From assembly GCA_041859875.1 (NCBI GenBank), contig JBFLFY010000008.1:1-64000 (forward strand): a DNA stretch of 64,000 nucleotides, written 5' to 3'. A model generated the notes under the pieces. That model was not told where the DNA came from. It ran no database searches and worked only from the letters and a program-made list of their open reading frames with translations. Origin of the DNA: Thermocaproicibacter sp041859875. Lineage in GTDB: Bacteria > Bacillota > Clostridia > Oscillospirales > Acutalibacteraceae. Made by a program: the position numbers and the translations under genes. This document shows, piece after piece, positions 54,655 through 61,683 of this stretch. Each line of letters opens with the position of its first letter. Positions within the stretch are counted from its first letter, which is position 1.

Positions 54655-55839
54655 TTATTTTTTTAGAGCAGCTTTCAAAGCATCAACCTTGTCGCGTTTC
54701 TCCCACGGAACATTCAGGTCTTCGCGGCCCATATGTCCATAGTTTGAAACTGCACGGTAAATTGGCCTGCGGAGGTCAAGCTTCCGGATAATCGCGTTCG
54801 GGCGAAGGTCAAACACCTTTTCAACAGCTTTCGCCAGCTCTTCACTGCTGTATTCTGAGGTTCCGAATGTGTCAACAGCAATGGAAACCGGGTGGGCAAC
54901 CCCAATGGCATAAGCGAGCTGAACTTCGCACTTTTTGGCGAGGCCAGCCGCAACAATGTTCTTTGCGACATAGCGGGCAGCATAGCTTGCGGAACGGTCA
55001 ACTTTTGTCGGGTCTTTGCCGGAAAAAGCGCCGCCGCCGTGCCGTCCGTAGCCGCCGTATGTATCAACAATGATTTTTCTGCCGGTAAGGCCGCTGTCAC
55101 CTACTGGGCCGCCAATAACAAACCGGCCGGTTGGGTTGATAAAATATTTGGTGTTCTCATCCAGCCATTTTGCCGGAATGATTTTCTGAATAACCTGCGC
55201 CTTGATGTCTTTACGAATCTGTTCCAAAGTAACATCCGGGTCGTGCTGAGCGGAAACAACAACAGTATCCACGCGAACCGGCGTGTCACCGTCATATTCC
55301 ACTGTGACCTGCGTTTTTCCGTCTGGGCGCAGATAAGAAAGCGTCCCATTTTTGCGGACTTCGGTCAGACGTTTGGAAAGCTTATGGGCAAGCGAAATTG
55401 CCATTGGCATAAGTTCAGGTGTTTCATCGCACGCATAGCCAAACATCATACCCTGGTCACCTGCACCGATAAGGTCATCCTCATCTTTTGCGCCATTTTT
55501 CGCTTCAAACGACTGGTCGACACCCATTGCAATATCCGGCGACTGAACGTCAATGGAAGTCAGTACGCCGCAGGTGTTGCCGTCAAAGCCGCAGGCTGGG
55601 TCATCGTAACCGATGTCCTTTACAACATCACGTGCGATGGAAGCAATATCAACATAGCAATTCGTTGAAATCTCACCCATTACATGGATAATACCGGTTG
55701 TTGCCGTTACTTCACAGGCCACGTGTGCATAAGGGTCTTTGGCGAGAATTGCATCCAAAATAGCATCTGCTATCTGGTCGCAGATTTTGTCGGGGTGTCC
55801 TTCTGTTACGGATTCAGATGTAAAAAACCGATTTGACAT
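54655..55839 (-). CDS. metK: S-adenosylmethionine synthetase
   Basis: Makes SAM from methionine and ATP. The start at ATG 55839 (MSNRFFTSESVTEGHPDKIC) has AGGAGG 9 nt upstream and gives 394 residues, the family length. Signatures are GAGDQGMMFGYACDET and GGGAFSGKDPTKVDRSA. An open frame running a further 69 codons upstream is non-coding: it reads through the SAM riboswitch. It is regulated by that riboswitch (55945-56035). Confidence 0.98.
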   Translation of the reverse strand: MSNRFFTSESVTEGHPDKICDQIADAILDAILAKDPYAHVACEVTATTGIIHVMGEISTNCYVDIASIARDVVKDIGYDDPACGFDGNTCGVLTSIDVQSPDIAMGVDQSFEAKNGAKDEDDLIGAGDQGMMFGYACDETPELMPMAISLAHKLSKRLTEVRKNGTLSYLRPDGKTQVTVEYDGDTPVRVDTVVVSAQHDPDVTLEQIRKDIKAQVIQKIIPAKWLDENTKYFINPTGRFVIGGPVGDSGLTGRKIIVDTYGGYGRHGGGAFSGKDPTKVDRSASYAARYVAKNIVAAGLAKKCEVQLAYAIGVAHPVSIAVDTFGTSEYSSEELAKAVEKVFDLRPNAIIRKLDLRRPIYRAVSNYGHMGREDLNVPWEKRDKVDALKAALKK

Positions 55840-55896
55840 AATTAAAAGCCTCCTGTTTTGAATTGTGGAATTCGAACTGAAATCAGCCAAATTTCC

Positions 55897-55930
55897 AAAA
55901 AAATATGCCGCCCGGAAAAACCGAACAGCA
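55897..55930 (-). terminator. Terminator of the SAM-I riboswitch expression platform
   Basis: A 10-bp stem with several G-U pairs, TGCTGTTCGG / CCGGGCGGCA on the minus strand (55921-55930 and 55906-55915), a five-T loop, then seven T (55897-55903). It lies between the aptamer and metK. Confidence 0.8.
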
Positions 55931-55944
55931 CATTCAAAACGAAC

Positions 55945-56035
55945 CTCATCTTTCGGTCTCCCGCAGGAATTGGCACCTTGCAAAAGCAGGTTGCCGGACA
56001 TCATAGGGCCTGTTCCCTCCGTCACTCTTGATAAG
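55945..56035 (-). promoter_or_regulatory. SAM-I riboswitch (S-box) controlling metK
   Basis: On the minus strand the aptamer runs from CTTATCAAGAGTGACGGAGG through GGCCCTATGATGTCCGGCAA to GGTGCCAATTCCTGC and closes with GATGAG. These are the conserved P1 strand, kink-turn, pseudoknot and J4/1 elements of SAM-I. With SAM bound, the downstream terminator (55897-55930) should form and stop metK transcription. Confidence 0.95.
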
Positions 56036-56058
56036 GGCATATTCACTTGTATGATATG

Positions 56059-56087
56059 ATTATATCATAGCTTACCGCTTTCGTAAA
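56059..56087 (-). promoter_or_regulatory. metK promoter
   Basis: TTTACG (56082-56087), a 17-nt spacer and TATAAT (56059-56064) preceded by TG (extended -10) on the minus strand. The aptamer starts about 24 nt downstream. Confidence 0.65.
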
Positions 56088-56123
56088 TATACAAAGCAGC
56101 CTGTTTGTCAAAAACCGTCCAAT

Positions 56124-56765
56124 TCAGCGAAGTTTACCATGCAGAATCGGGCTAACCCGTTTATACAGCAGAAACGTAAGCGCGGAAACAGCAGCGCCTT
56201 TGAACAAGTTAAATGGCACAACCGCAAAGAAAATGAACGTAGAAATGCTGTTAATAGAAGGATTAATTTTTGTTCCAGCTGCAATCAGTGCAGCCATCGG
56301 CATATGGAAAGCACTCGCATAAAGCGGCAGCAGCACATACGCGTTTACAGCACCTGCCGCCGCAGACATCAAAACTGTCCCGGCTACCATGCCGAGAAGC
56401 GCATCTTTCTTCGTTTTCTGCTTTTTGTAAATCAATGCTGCTGGTATCACCATACAGCAGCCAAAAATAAAGTTTGCAAGGTCACCGACGCCTGCCGTAG
56501 AACTTCCGTGAATAAAGAAATACAGCAAAACCTTGATGAATTCAATCATTGCCCCTGCAAGCGGGCCCATGGCAAAGGCACCGATAAGTACCGGCAGTTC
56601 ACTGAAATCCAAGCGGTAAAAGCCTGGCGCAAACCAGAGCGGGAATTCAATCGTCATCAGGCAAAATGCTATGGCAGAGAGGATGCCGACCTGTGTAATA
56701 ACGCGGATATTGCTGACTGATGCAGACTGATTTTTGAGGCTTTTGGTTTCTGAATTTTCCAGCAT
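56124..56765 (-). CDS. ribU: Riboflavin ECF transporter S component RibU
   Basis: A 213-residue membrane protein with about six segments that binds riboflavin and docks on the ECF energising module. Typical motifs are VGILSAIAFCLMTIEFPLW near the N-terminus, YRLDFSELPVLIGAFAMGPL, EFIKVLLYFFIHGSSTAGVG, and the C-terminal PFNLFKGAAVSALTFLLYK. The start is ATG 56765 with AGGAG 8 nt upstream. The FMN riboswitch directly upstream fixes the substrate assignment. Confidence 0.95.
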   Translation of the reverse strand: MLENSETKSLKNQSASVSNIRVITQVGILSAIAFCLMTIEFPLWFAPGFYRLDFSELPVLIGAFAMGPLAGAMIEFIKVLLYFFIHGSSTAGVGDLANFIFGCCMVIPAALIYKKQKTKKDALLGMVAGTVLMSAAAGAVNAYVLLPLYASAFHMPMAALIAAGTKINPSINSISTFIFFAVVPFNLFKGAAVSALTFLLYKRVSPILHGKLR

Positions 56766-56793
56766 AAAAACTACTCCTTTTTCCGCTGCCAAC

Positions 56794-56824
56794 GAAAAAG
56801 CCCCACAGGATAAACCTGTGGGGC
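56794..56824 (-). terminator. Terminator of the FMN riboswitch expression platform
   Basis: Perfect 10-bp stem GCCCCACAGG / CCTGTGGGGC (56800-56809 and 56815-56824) with a 5-nt loop and five T on the minus strand, placed 28 nt before the ribU start. Confidence 0.9.
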
Positions 56825-56856
56825 GAAAATACGCAATTAATAATACTGCGCGTTCT

Positions 56857-56976
56857 TCTTCATTCCGGACTATACCGTCGGCCTTGGAGTCACACCAAAT
56901 CTGCGGAAACCCGCTCGTGGGCTTGTCGGCTTACGCCGCATTACCACCGGTGGGGAATTGCACCCCGCCCCGAAGA
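56857..56976 (-). promoter_or_regulatory. FMN riboswitch (RFN element) controlling ribU
   Basis: On the minus strand the aptamer starts TCTTCGGGGCGGGGTG, then CAATTCCCCACCGGTGGTAA, continues through CCCACGAGCGGG and GATTTGGTGTGACTCCAAGG, then CCGACGGTATAGTCCGGAATGAAGA. These are the invariant RFN blocks, and the TCTTC/GAAGA ends pair as P1. FMN binding should promote the terminator at 56794-56824 and shut down riboflavin import. Confidence 0.96.
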
Positions 56977-56996
56977 CAGCTTGTTAAATTGGTATC

Positions 56997-57025
56997 ATTA
57001 TATTCCTTCTGCTCTGATTTGTCAA
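56997..57025 (-). promoter_or_regulatory. ribU promoter, perfect sigma-A consensus
   Basis: TTGACA (57020-57025), exactly 17 nt, then TATAAT (56997-57002) on the minus strand. Its -35 lies only 2 bp from the -35 of the divergent plus-strand promoter (57028-57056). Confidence 0.85.
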
Positions 57026-57027
57026 GA

Positions 57028-57056
57028 TTGTCAGCAGCACTTTGCACTGCTATAAT
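57028..57056 (+). promoter_or_regulatory. Promoter of the PLD-like lipoprotein gene
   Basis: TTGTCA (57028-57033), a 17-nt spacer and TATAAT (57051-57056), back to back with the ribU promoter. Confidence 0.75.
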
Positions 57057-57090
57057 AAAAGAAAATGCCGTATTTGGTCTGGAGGTAACA

Positions 57091-57729
57091 ATGACTTCTC
57101 ATTCGCTTAAAAGTAAAATTATTTCGGTTTTCGCCGCCGCAGTTATTTCAGCAGCCTTTCTGACATCCTGCGGAAAAATTACTGCTTCTGTAACCATACC
57201 AAGTTCCAGTTCTTCCGTCACCTATGAAAAAGGAATTACACTTCCGCTGAATTCGAATTCCGGCAACGGAACAACGGAGCTTTATTTTCCACGTGCAGGC
57301 GCAAATGCTCAGGCACAGCTGATTAAGATTATTAACTTCACTCAAAAGAGCCTGGATATGGCAATTTACAGCCTGACGGACAAACAGGTTGCCTCTGCTG
57401 TTATGGCAGCGCACAGCCGTGGCGTTGCCGTGCGAATTATCTCTGACAAGGAGCAGTCCGGCGGCCAATACCAAAAAGGGCTTCTGCGCGGCTTTGTAAA
57501 AGTGGGAATTCCCGTAAAAATAAATTCACACGCCGGTTTAATGCATCTGAAGGTAACCATCGCCGACCGCAAAACCGTTACGACAGGCAGCTTCAATTAC
57601 ACAAAATCTGCCCAAGAAAAAAATGACGAGGTATTTGTGGTACTGAATGATGAAAACTCCGCGCAGAGATTTGAAGACGAGTTCAGCCAAATGTGGAGCA
57701 ACAACTTGAATTACACCAATTTCAAGTAA
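57091..57729 (+). CDS. Phospholipase D-like (single HKD) lipoprotein
   Basis: A 212-residue secreted lipoprotein. The N-terminal signal (IISVFAAAVISAAFLTSC) ends in a lipobox with C27. The domain from about 60 is of the Nuc/PLD type: IINFTQKSLDMAIYSLTD, then one HKD motif with H152, K154 and D159, followed by TGSFNYTKSAQEKNDE. Single-HKD proteins form dimers; the group includes endonucleases and phospholipases, so substrate is open. ATG 57091 has GGAGG 5 nt upstream. The frame is open much further upstream but crosses the FMN riboswitch, which is not coding. Confidence 0.9.
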   Translation: MTSHSLKSKIISVFAAAVISAAFLTSCGKITASVTIPSSSSSVTYEKGITLPLNSNSGNGTTELYFPRAGANAQAQLIKIINFTQKSLDMAIYSLTDKQVASAVMAAHSRGVAVRIISDKEQSGGQYQKGLLRGFVKVGIPVKINSHAGLMHLKVTIADRKTVTTGSFNYTKSAQEKNDEVFVVLNDENSAQRFEDEFSQMWSNNLNYTNFK

Positions 57730-57736
57730 TTACAGC

Positions 57737-57773
57737 AAAAAAGCGGCGCTACAGAAATGCAGCGCCGCTTTTT
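57737..57773. terminator. Bidirectional intrinsic terminator
   Basis: Stem AAAAAGCGGCGCT / AGCGCCGCTTTTT (57738-57750 and 57761-57773) with a 10-nt loop and A/T runs on both sides. It ends the PLD gene and the convergent minus-strand unit. Confidence 0.88.
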
Positions 57774-57788
57774 AAGATAAATCTGCCC

Positions 57789-57896
57789 TTAGTACCCATT
57801 ATGGATTCCTATTGCGCTCATGACAATAATCCCGGCTCCGCACAGAACCGTAACAATGCCAAGAATCAGGCAGGCAATGTACATTCCTCTCGACAC
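57789..57896 (-). CDS. Possible 35-residue membrane peptide
   Basis: Open frame from GTG 57896 encoding MSRGMYIACLILGIV and a continuing hydrophobic helix ending GIHNGY. AGGTGAT lies about 4-5 nt before the GTG. It follows the broken epimerase gene by 35 nt and stops 16 nt before the terminator, so it would be the last gene of the unit. The single membrane helix and placement are suggestive; there is no homology evidence. Confidence 0.4.
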   Translation of the reverse strand: MSRGMYIACLILGIVTVLCGAGIIVMSAIGIHNGY

Positions 57897-57931
57897 AATA
57901 TCACCTCGCTCACCCTAAAGGGCTTGTTTAA

Positions 57932-58800
57932 TCAGTTTACAACCGTAATCCGATAGGAAATTGTCTTTTTTTCTCCTGCTGGAAGCAATATCATACCGCG
58001 CTTTTTTTCAAATTCATCGCTTTCATCGCTGCAAGTACCAAGGCCGCTCCAAGGATCCAATGCAACAAACGGTCCGCCGTTGGCACTTGACCAAATAAGT
58101 AGATAGTTTAATTGCGGAAATTCTACACAGATGCCTTTACCCGATTTGCGGCCGCGAAGCGTAACTTTGCGGGAACGAATGTGATCAAAAACCAAGGCAT
58201 CCTGTAAAAACAGCTCGTGCCTCATCGGCAGGACTTTGGAATTTTTCAGAATCGGTACCCGATGATTCATTTGGGGAAGACCATCCGCATTCAACAAAGG
58301 ACAGTCGGCTGTTTCCGGCTGCTCAAATTCCACCTCATAATCTTCAAAACTTTCTTCTGCCTCAATAGGGCAGTTAAAAGCAGGGTGGCCGCCAATTTGA
58401 AACGGCAGGGACGTTTGGTTCGGGTTCGTTACCGTATGGCTCACAGTTATGGTTTTCCCACTGACCGAGTACTTTAATCGAAGGGATAACGTCCGCGTGT
58501 TTCATCGTCTGAGTCAAGCTCAAATGCAACAGAGGTTTCTTCCTGCTTTGTCAGGCGAAACTCCTTTTTCCTTGCTACACCATGGCGCTCCATAAAACAG
58601 ACTTTACCGCTTGCTGTTACAGCTGTTTTGCCGCGCAGACTGCCCACAATGGGGAAAAGCACAGGGGCCTGCCCATGCCAGTACTGCGGGTTTCCTTGCC
58701 ATAGATACTCTGTACCAGCAGCATCCTGGATGGAAGTCAGTTCCCCGCCAAAAGAACGAGCTTTAACCAAGAGGTCGCTGCTTTTGATTGAATATTCCAT
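57932..58800 (-). pseudogene. Aldose 1-epimerase (GalM/LacX-like), frameshifted
   Basis: Two overlapping-family halves in different frames. The first starts at ATG 58800 (MEYSIKSSDLLVKARSFGGE) with AGAGGA upstream. It carries EYLWQGNPQYWHGQAPVLFP and ends in-frame at RGRYPFD-stop (58474). The second frame, to 57932, continues with KYSVSGKTITVSHTVTNPNQ, then FQIGGHPAFNCP (catalytic His region) and FVALDPWSGLGTC. In homologues a short beta strand (about five residues) joins YPFD to the YSVSG-like strand, so a deletion of roughly 13-14 nt near 58472 fits. Unless this is a sequencing error, the enzyme is split and probably inactive. The start overlaps the Sel1 gene end by 38 nt. Confidence 0.85.
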
Positions 58801-60031
58801 TATTTTCCTCTTTCCTGGTTGCATTAAGAACTGGGTTTTGATTTTCCTGTGTGGCAACATAATTACCGCTGCTGTCTTTTCGAAGCAAATGCAAATGTTC
58901 TCTTGCCTGCCGCAAACCATGGGAAGCAGCCTTTTCCCAAAACAAACCAGCTTGATTATAATCTAAATGGATTCCAATGCCATAGTAACAGCATTCGCCA
59001 AGACGGTCCTGCGCGGCGGCATTGCCTTGCCCTGCAGCCTTAATATACCAGTGAAGTGCACTTTCTATATCTTTTTCTTCACCAATTCCATTCTCAAAGC
59101 AACAACCAAGCCGGTACTGTGACTCTGCATTCCCACACTTTGCAGCCTTTTTAAACCAGTACACTGCCTTGCCGCAGTCCTGCCGCACTCCAGTTCCATC
59201 TAAATAGCATTGGCCAAGATTAAACTGCGCAGAAGTATGCCCTTGCTTTGCTGCTTTTGCAAACCAATATGCTGCCCTGCTGTAGTTCCGTTCAATCCCT
59301 TTGCCATCGCGGTAAAGAATTCCGAGATTATTTTGCGCATCTGCATGGCCCTGCTGCGCTGCACGGGCAAACCAGCGCGCCGCCTTTACATAGTCTTGGG
59401 TAGTGCCAAGGCCATGGCAGTAACGTACACCAAGGTTAAACTGTGCTACAACATGGCCCTGTTGAGCTGCCTTCTGCGACCAGTACTCCGCACGACCGTA
59501 ATCTTGTTTTACTCCACGTCCACTGTAATAACAGAATGCCAGCCTATGCTGCGCATCCGCATGGTTCTGGTTTGCTGCCTTTGCAAACCAGTGCACCGCT
59601 TTGGAATAATCCTGAGGAATGCCATCCGCCATCTCATAGGCAAGGCCAAGGCCGTACTGAGATTCGACGTCGCCAAGTTTGGCAGCTTCTATTAAAGCGG
59701 TCATTTTACTGTCACCGGCCTGTGCGTATTCCACACCAAGGATGGAAAGACAGCACATTACAGTAAAGTCTGATTGCTCAGCTGTCCAGCAGTACTCACT
59801 GTTCATTCGGATCCGGTACCGCCTGCGTATATCTTCGTAATTTTCCGGTTCTTTTTTCAAAGCACGGTAAAGGCCCACGCTGAATGCAAGGCTCATTAAA
59901 TGGAATTCCCCGCGGTAATGCCCTTTGGCACAGTCGGCAAAAATAGAGCCAAGAAGTTCTTTGTTTTCAAAAACTTCTTCGCCCCGGCAGTCTTTAATTT
60001 TCTTTAAAATTTCAATAATGCCTTTGTCCAT
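58763..60031 (-). CDS. Sel1-repeat protein of the TerY-P-like cluster
   Basis: A 422-residue protein. Residues about 130-385 contain seven Sel1-like repeats of 36 residues, each with the pattern A-x-x-x-L-G-x-x-Y-x-x-G-x-G-(I/V)-x-x-D-(Y)-x-x-A-x-x-W-(F/Y)-x-x-A-A. Repeats such as FNLGVRYCHGLGTTQDYVKA are very regular. The N-terminal 120 residues form a separate helical domain (NKELLGSIFADCAKGHYRGE; YCWTAEQSDFTVMCCLSILG). Sel1 arrays are protein-interaction scaffolds. It starts 19 nt after the PP2C gene, so it likely works with the kinase, phosphatase and vWA protein. Confidence 0.9.
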   Translation of the reverse strand: MDKGIIEILKKIKDCRGEEVFENKELLGSIFADCAKGHYRGEFHLMSLAFSVGLYRALKKEPENYEDIRRRYRIRMNSEYCWTAEQSDFTVMCCLSILGVEYAQAGDSKMTALIEAAKLGDVESQYGLGLAYEMADGIPQDYSKAVHWFAKAANQNHADAQHRLAFCYYSGRGVKQDYGRAEYWSQKAAQQGHVVAQFNLGVRYCHGLGTTQDYVKAARWFARAAQQGHADAQNNLGILYRDGKGIERNYSRAAYWFAKAAKQGHTSAQFNLGQCYLDGTGVRQDCGKAVYWFKKAAKCGNAESQYRLGCCFENGIGEEKDIESALHWYIKAAGQGNAAAQDRLGECCYYGIGIHLDYNQAGLFWEKAASHGLRQAREHLHLLRKDSSGNYVATQENQNPVLNATRKEENNGIFNQKQRPLG

Positions 60032-60050
60032 GCCAACCCACCCTTAAAGT

Positions 60051-60935
60051 TCAGGCCTTTTTGCAGGTTATGATTCCGGCTATGGAAACATCATCTCCAC
60101 TGCCCTTTTCCGTCATCTCTGAAAGAAAGTCTTTCAAGTCTTTCCTTGTCCGTACCGTATTGCCGCAAGAAAACTCTGAAACTACTTTTTCCATAAAGCT
60201 ATGGTATTTTTCGCCGGATGAAAAAGAGTTCTTTACTCCATCGGTTGACAAAACCACCGCAAGTGGGACTTTCTGCTGAAAGATATGGTGAAAGCTGTAA
60301 AAAGCATCTGGTTCACAAAGTGAAGTCGTCACATTGCCAACAAGCTTTTCCTCTCTTGGCACAGCGGAAACCGTACCGTCATTCATCAGCGCAAAACAGT
60401 CACCATCGCCAATCTGCATTCCAAACCAACCGCTTCGAGTCACAGCTGATGCAATCAGCGTTGTGCCATATGCAGACTCTACCATTTGCCCGTTTTGCAG
60501 GCATGTACGCCGCTTTTCCGAAAGGGGAGCAAGCTCCTCTTCCGAAAATGGATTTGCATTATAATGCCGGGCAACCCGTCGGTTCCAGTTGAAAATAATA
60601 TTCTTTTTTAACTGATTCAGCTTAGCATCTGTGTTTTCTGTAAAGCGCTCTGTATCTTCACAGCGAATGAACTGGCTGACCGCTTTCAGCGCAGCTTCCA
60701 CTGCAAACCGCGCGCCGAGTTTGCTGCGAAAATAACGGATGTCACCATGCCCATCCGCAACGGCGGCTACTGCTGCATCATGTAATTCAGCTGAACCGGA
60801 AAAATCTTGGCAAGGCACTTTCCGGCGAAGATGTGCAGCACCCCGCACCGAAATGTGAAAATTATAAAATGGGAAAACTTCTTTTCCCTGCCCGCCTGTC
60901 CGGTGCAAATCAGTTCCAGCCTTCATCTGTATCAT
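60051..60935 (-). CDS. PP2C-family phosphatase of the TerY-P-like triad
   Basis: A 294-residue protein of the PP2C_2 type. Metal-binding motifs are HLRRKVPCQDFSG, VADGHGDIRYF (D61), IGDGDCFALM, VLSTDGVKNSF and GSGDDVSIAG. It is distinct from the prpC phosphatase at 23050-23790. It overlaps the vWA gene by 26 nt, and the exact start (60935 or the ATG at 60926) is unclear as neither has a strong site. It should oppose the kinase encoded at 61684-62976. Confidence 0.9.
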   Translation of the reverse strand: MIQMKAGTDLHRTGGQGKEVFPFYNFHISVRGAAHLRRKVPCQDFSGSAELHDAAVAAVADGHGDIRYFRSKLGARFAVEAALKAVSQFIRCEDTERFTENTDAKLNQLKKNIIFNWNRRVARHYNANPFSEEELAPLSEKRRTCLQNGQMVESAYGTTLIASAVTRSGWFGMQIGDGDCFALMNDGTVSAVPREEKLVGNVTTSLCEPDAFYSFHHIFQQKVPLAVVLSTDGVKNSFSSGEKYHSFMEKVVSEFSCGNTVRTRKDLKDFLSEMTEKGSGDDVSIAGIITCKKA

Positions 60936-61644
60936 CTACAGAATTAACAGGCTGCCACTCTTGCTCCTGCTTGTTCAATTCCTGTGTAAATGTTTCCTGA
61001 CGGCTTCCCTGCCCTACCGTGCTGCTCTGGCTGCCAATTTTGGAAGCGGTAACAGAAACGAGACGTATCATCTTTGCGAGTGCTTCCGGAGTATGAGCCC
61101 GCAGAACAGCTTCCGGTGTCCCCGTAAATTCAGTAAGGACTTCATCGTTAACGTCTTCTTCCTCGCCAATCGCCACTGCAACCTTTATGGCAACGTGAAA
61201 CCATTTGTTCTGCTTCAGCTTTTCGAGTTCTTTTTCATAGTCATCCGTCGGTTCGCCGTCCGTCATCAGAAATACGGCAGGTGCATAAGAGCCTTCCACA
61301 TCATTCATATATGCATTGCGTGAAAGTTTCTCATTCAGCATCCGATAGGCCTCGCCAAGGTCGGTCATACCGTCACCATCTACAAATGGCCAGTCAAACT
61401 CATTTGCCGGCTTTGGTTCGTCATAAACCCACTTTGCGCCATTTGAAAAAGTAAGCGCGGCAACTTTAATTTCCGCATCGGCATTGTCCTCTGAAATTGT
61501 GCGGATTTCTGGCAAGACATTAAAAATTGCATCGTTGACTGCGCCAATTTTTTTTCCGGACATACTTCCGGAAGTATCAACCAGAAAGAATAGGACCATG
61601 GTTCGCTTTGCAATTCCTTCCGTGTTTTCAAACGGATTTGACAT
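60910..61644 (-). CDS. TerY-like von Willebrand factor A domain protein
   Basis: A 244-residue protein with a complete MIDAS metal site: DTSGSMS (23-29), GMTDLGEAY (Thr) and LMTDGEPTDDY (Asp). This is the core of TerY-type vWA proteins, which lack signal peptides and act in the cytosol. The C-terminal 60 residues are polar and probably disordered (SSTVGQGSRQETFTQ). It starts 39 nt after the kinase gene with AAAGGAAG upstream, and overlaps the PP2C gene. Confidence 0.9.
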   Translation of the reverse strand: MSNPFENTEGIAKRTMVLFFLVDTSGSMSGKKIGAVNDAIFNVLPEIRTISEDNADAEIKVAALTFSNGAKWVYDEPKPANEFDWPFVDGDGMTDLGEAYRMLNEKLSRNAYMNDVEGSYAPAVFLMTDGEPTDDYEKELEKLKQNKWFHVAIKVAVAIGEEEDVNDEVLTEFTGTPEAVLRAHTPEALAKMIRLVSVTASKIGSQSSTVGQGSRQETFTQELNKQEQEWQPVNSVDDTDEGWN

Positions 61645-61683
61645 ATTGTATCTTCCTTTCCCGATCCTTCAAGATACTGTTAT

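Noticed and set aside
55840..56046. N-terminal extension of MetK by 69 codons
   Set aside because: The region is the SAM-I aptamer and terminator; AGGAGG and the family start both point to ATG 55839.
56734..57090. N-terminal extension of the PLD-like protein by about 119 codons
   Set aside because: It reads through the FMN riboswitch on the opposite strand. The true start at 57091 has GGAGG and a signal peptide with lipobox.
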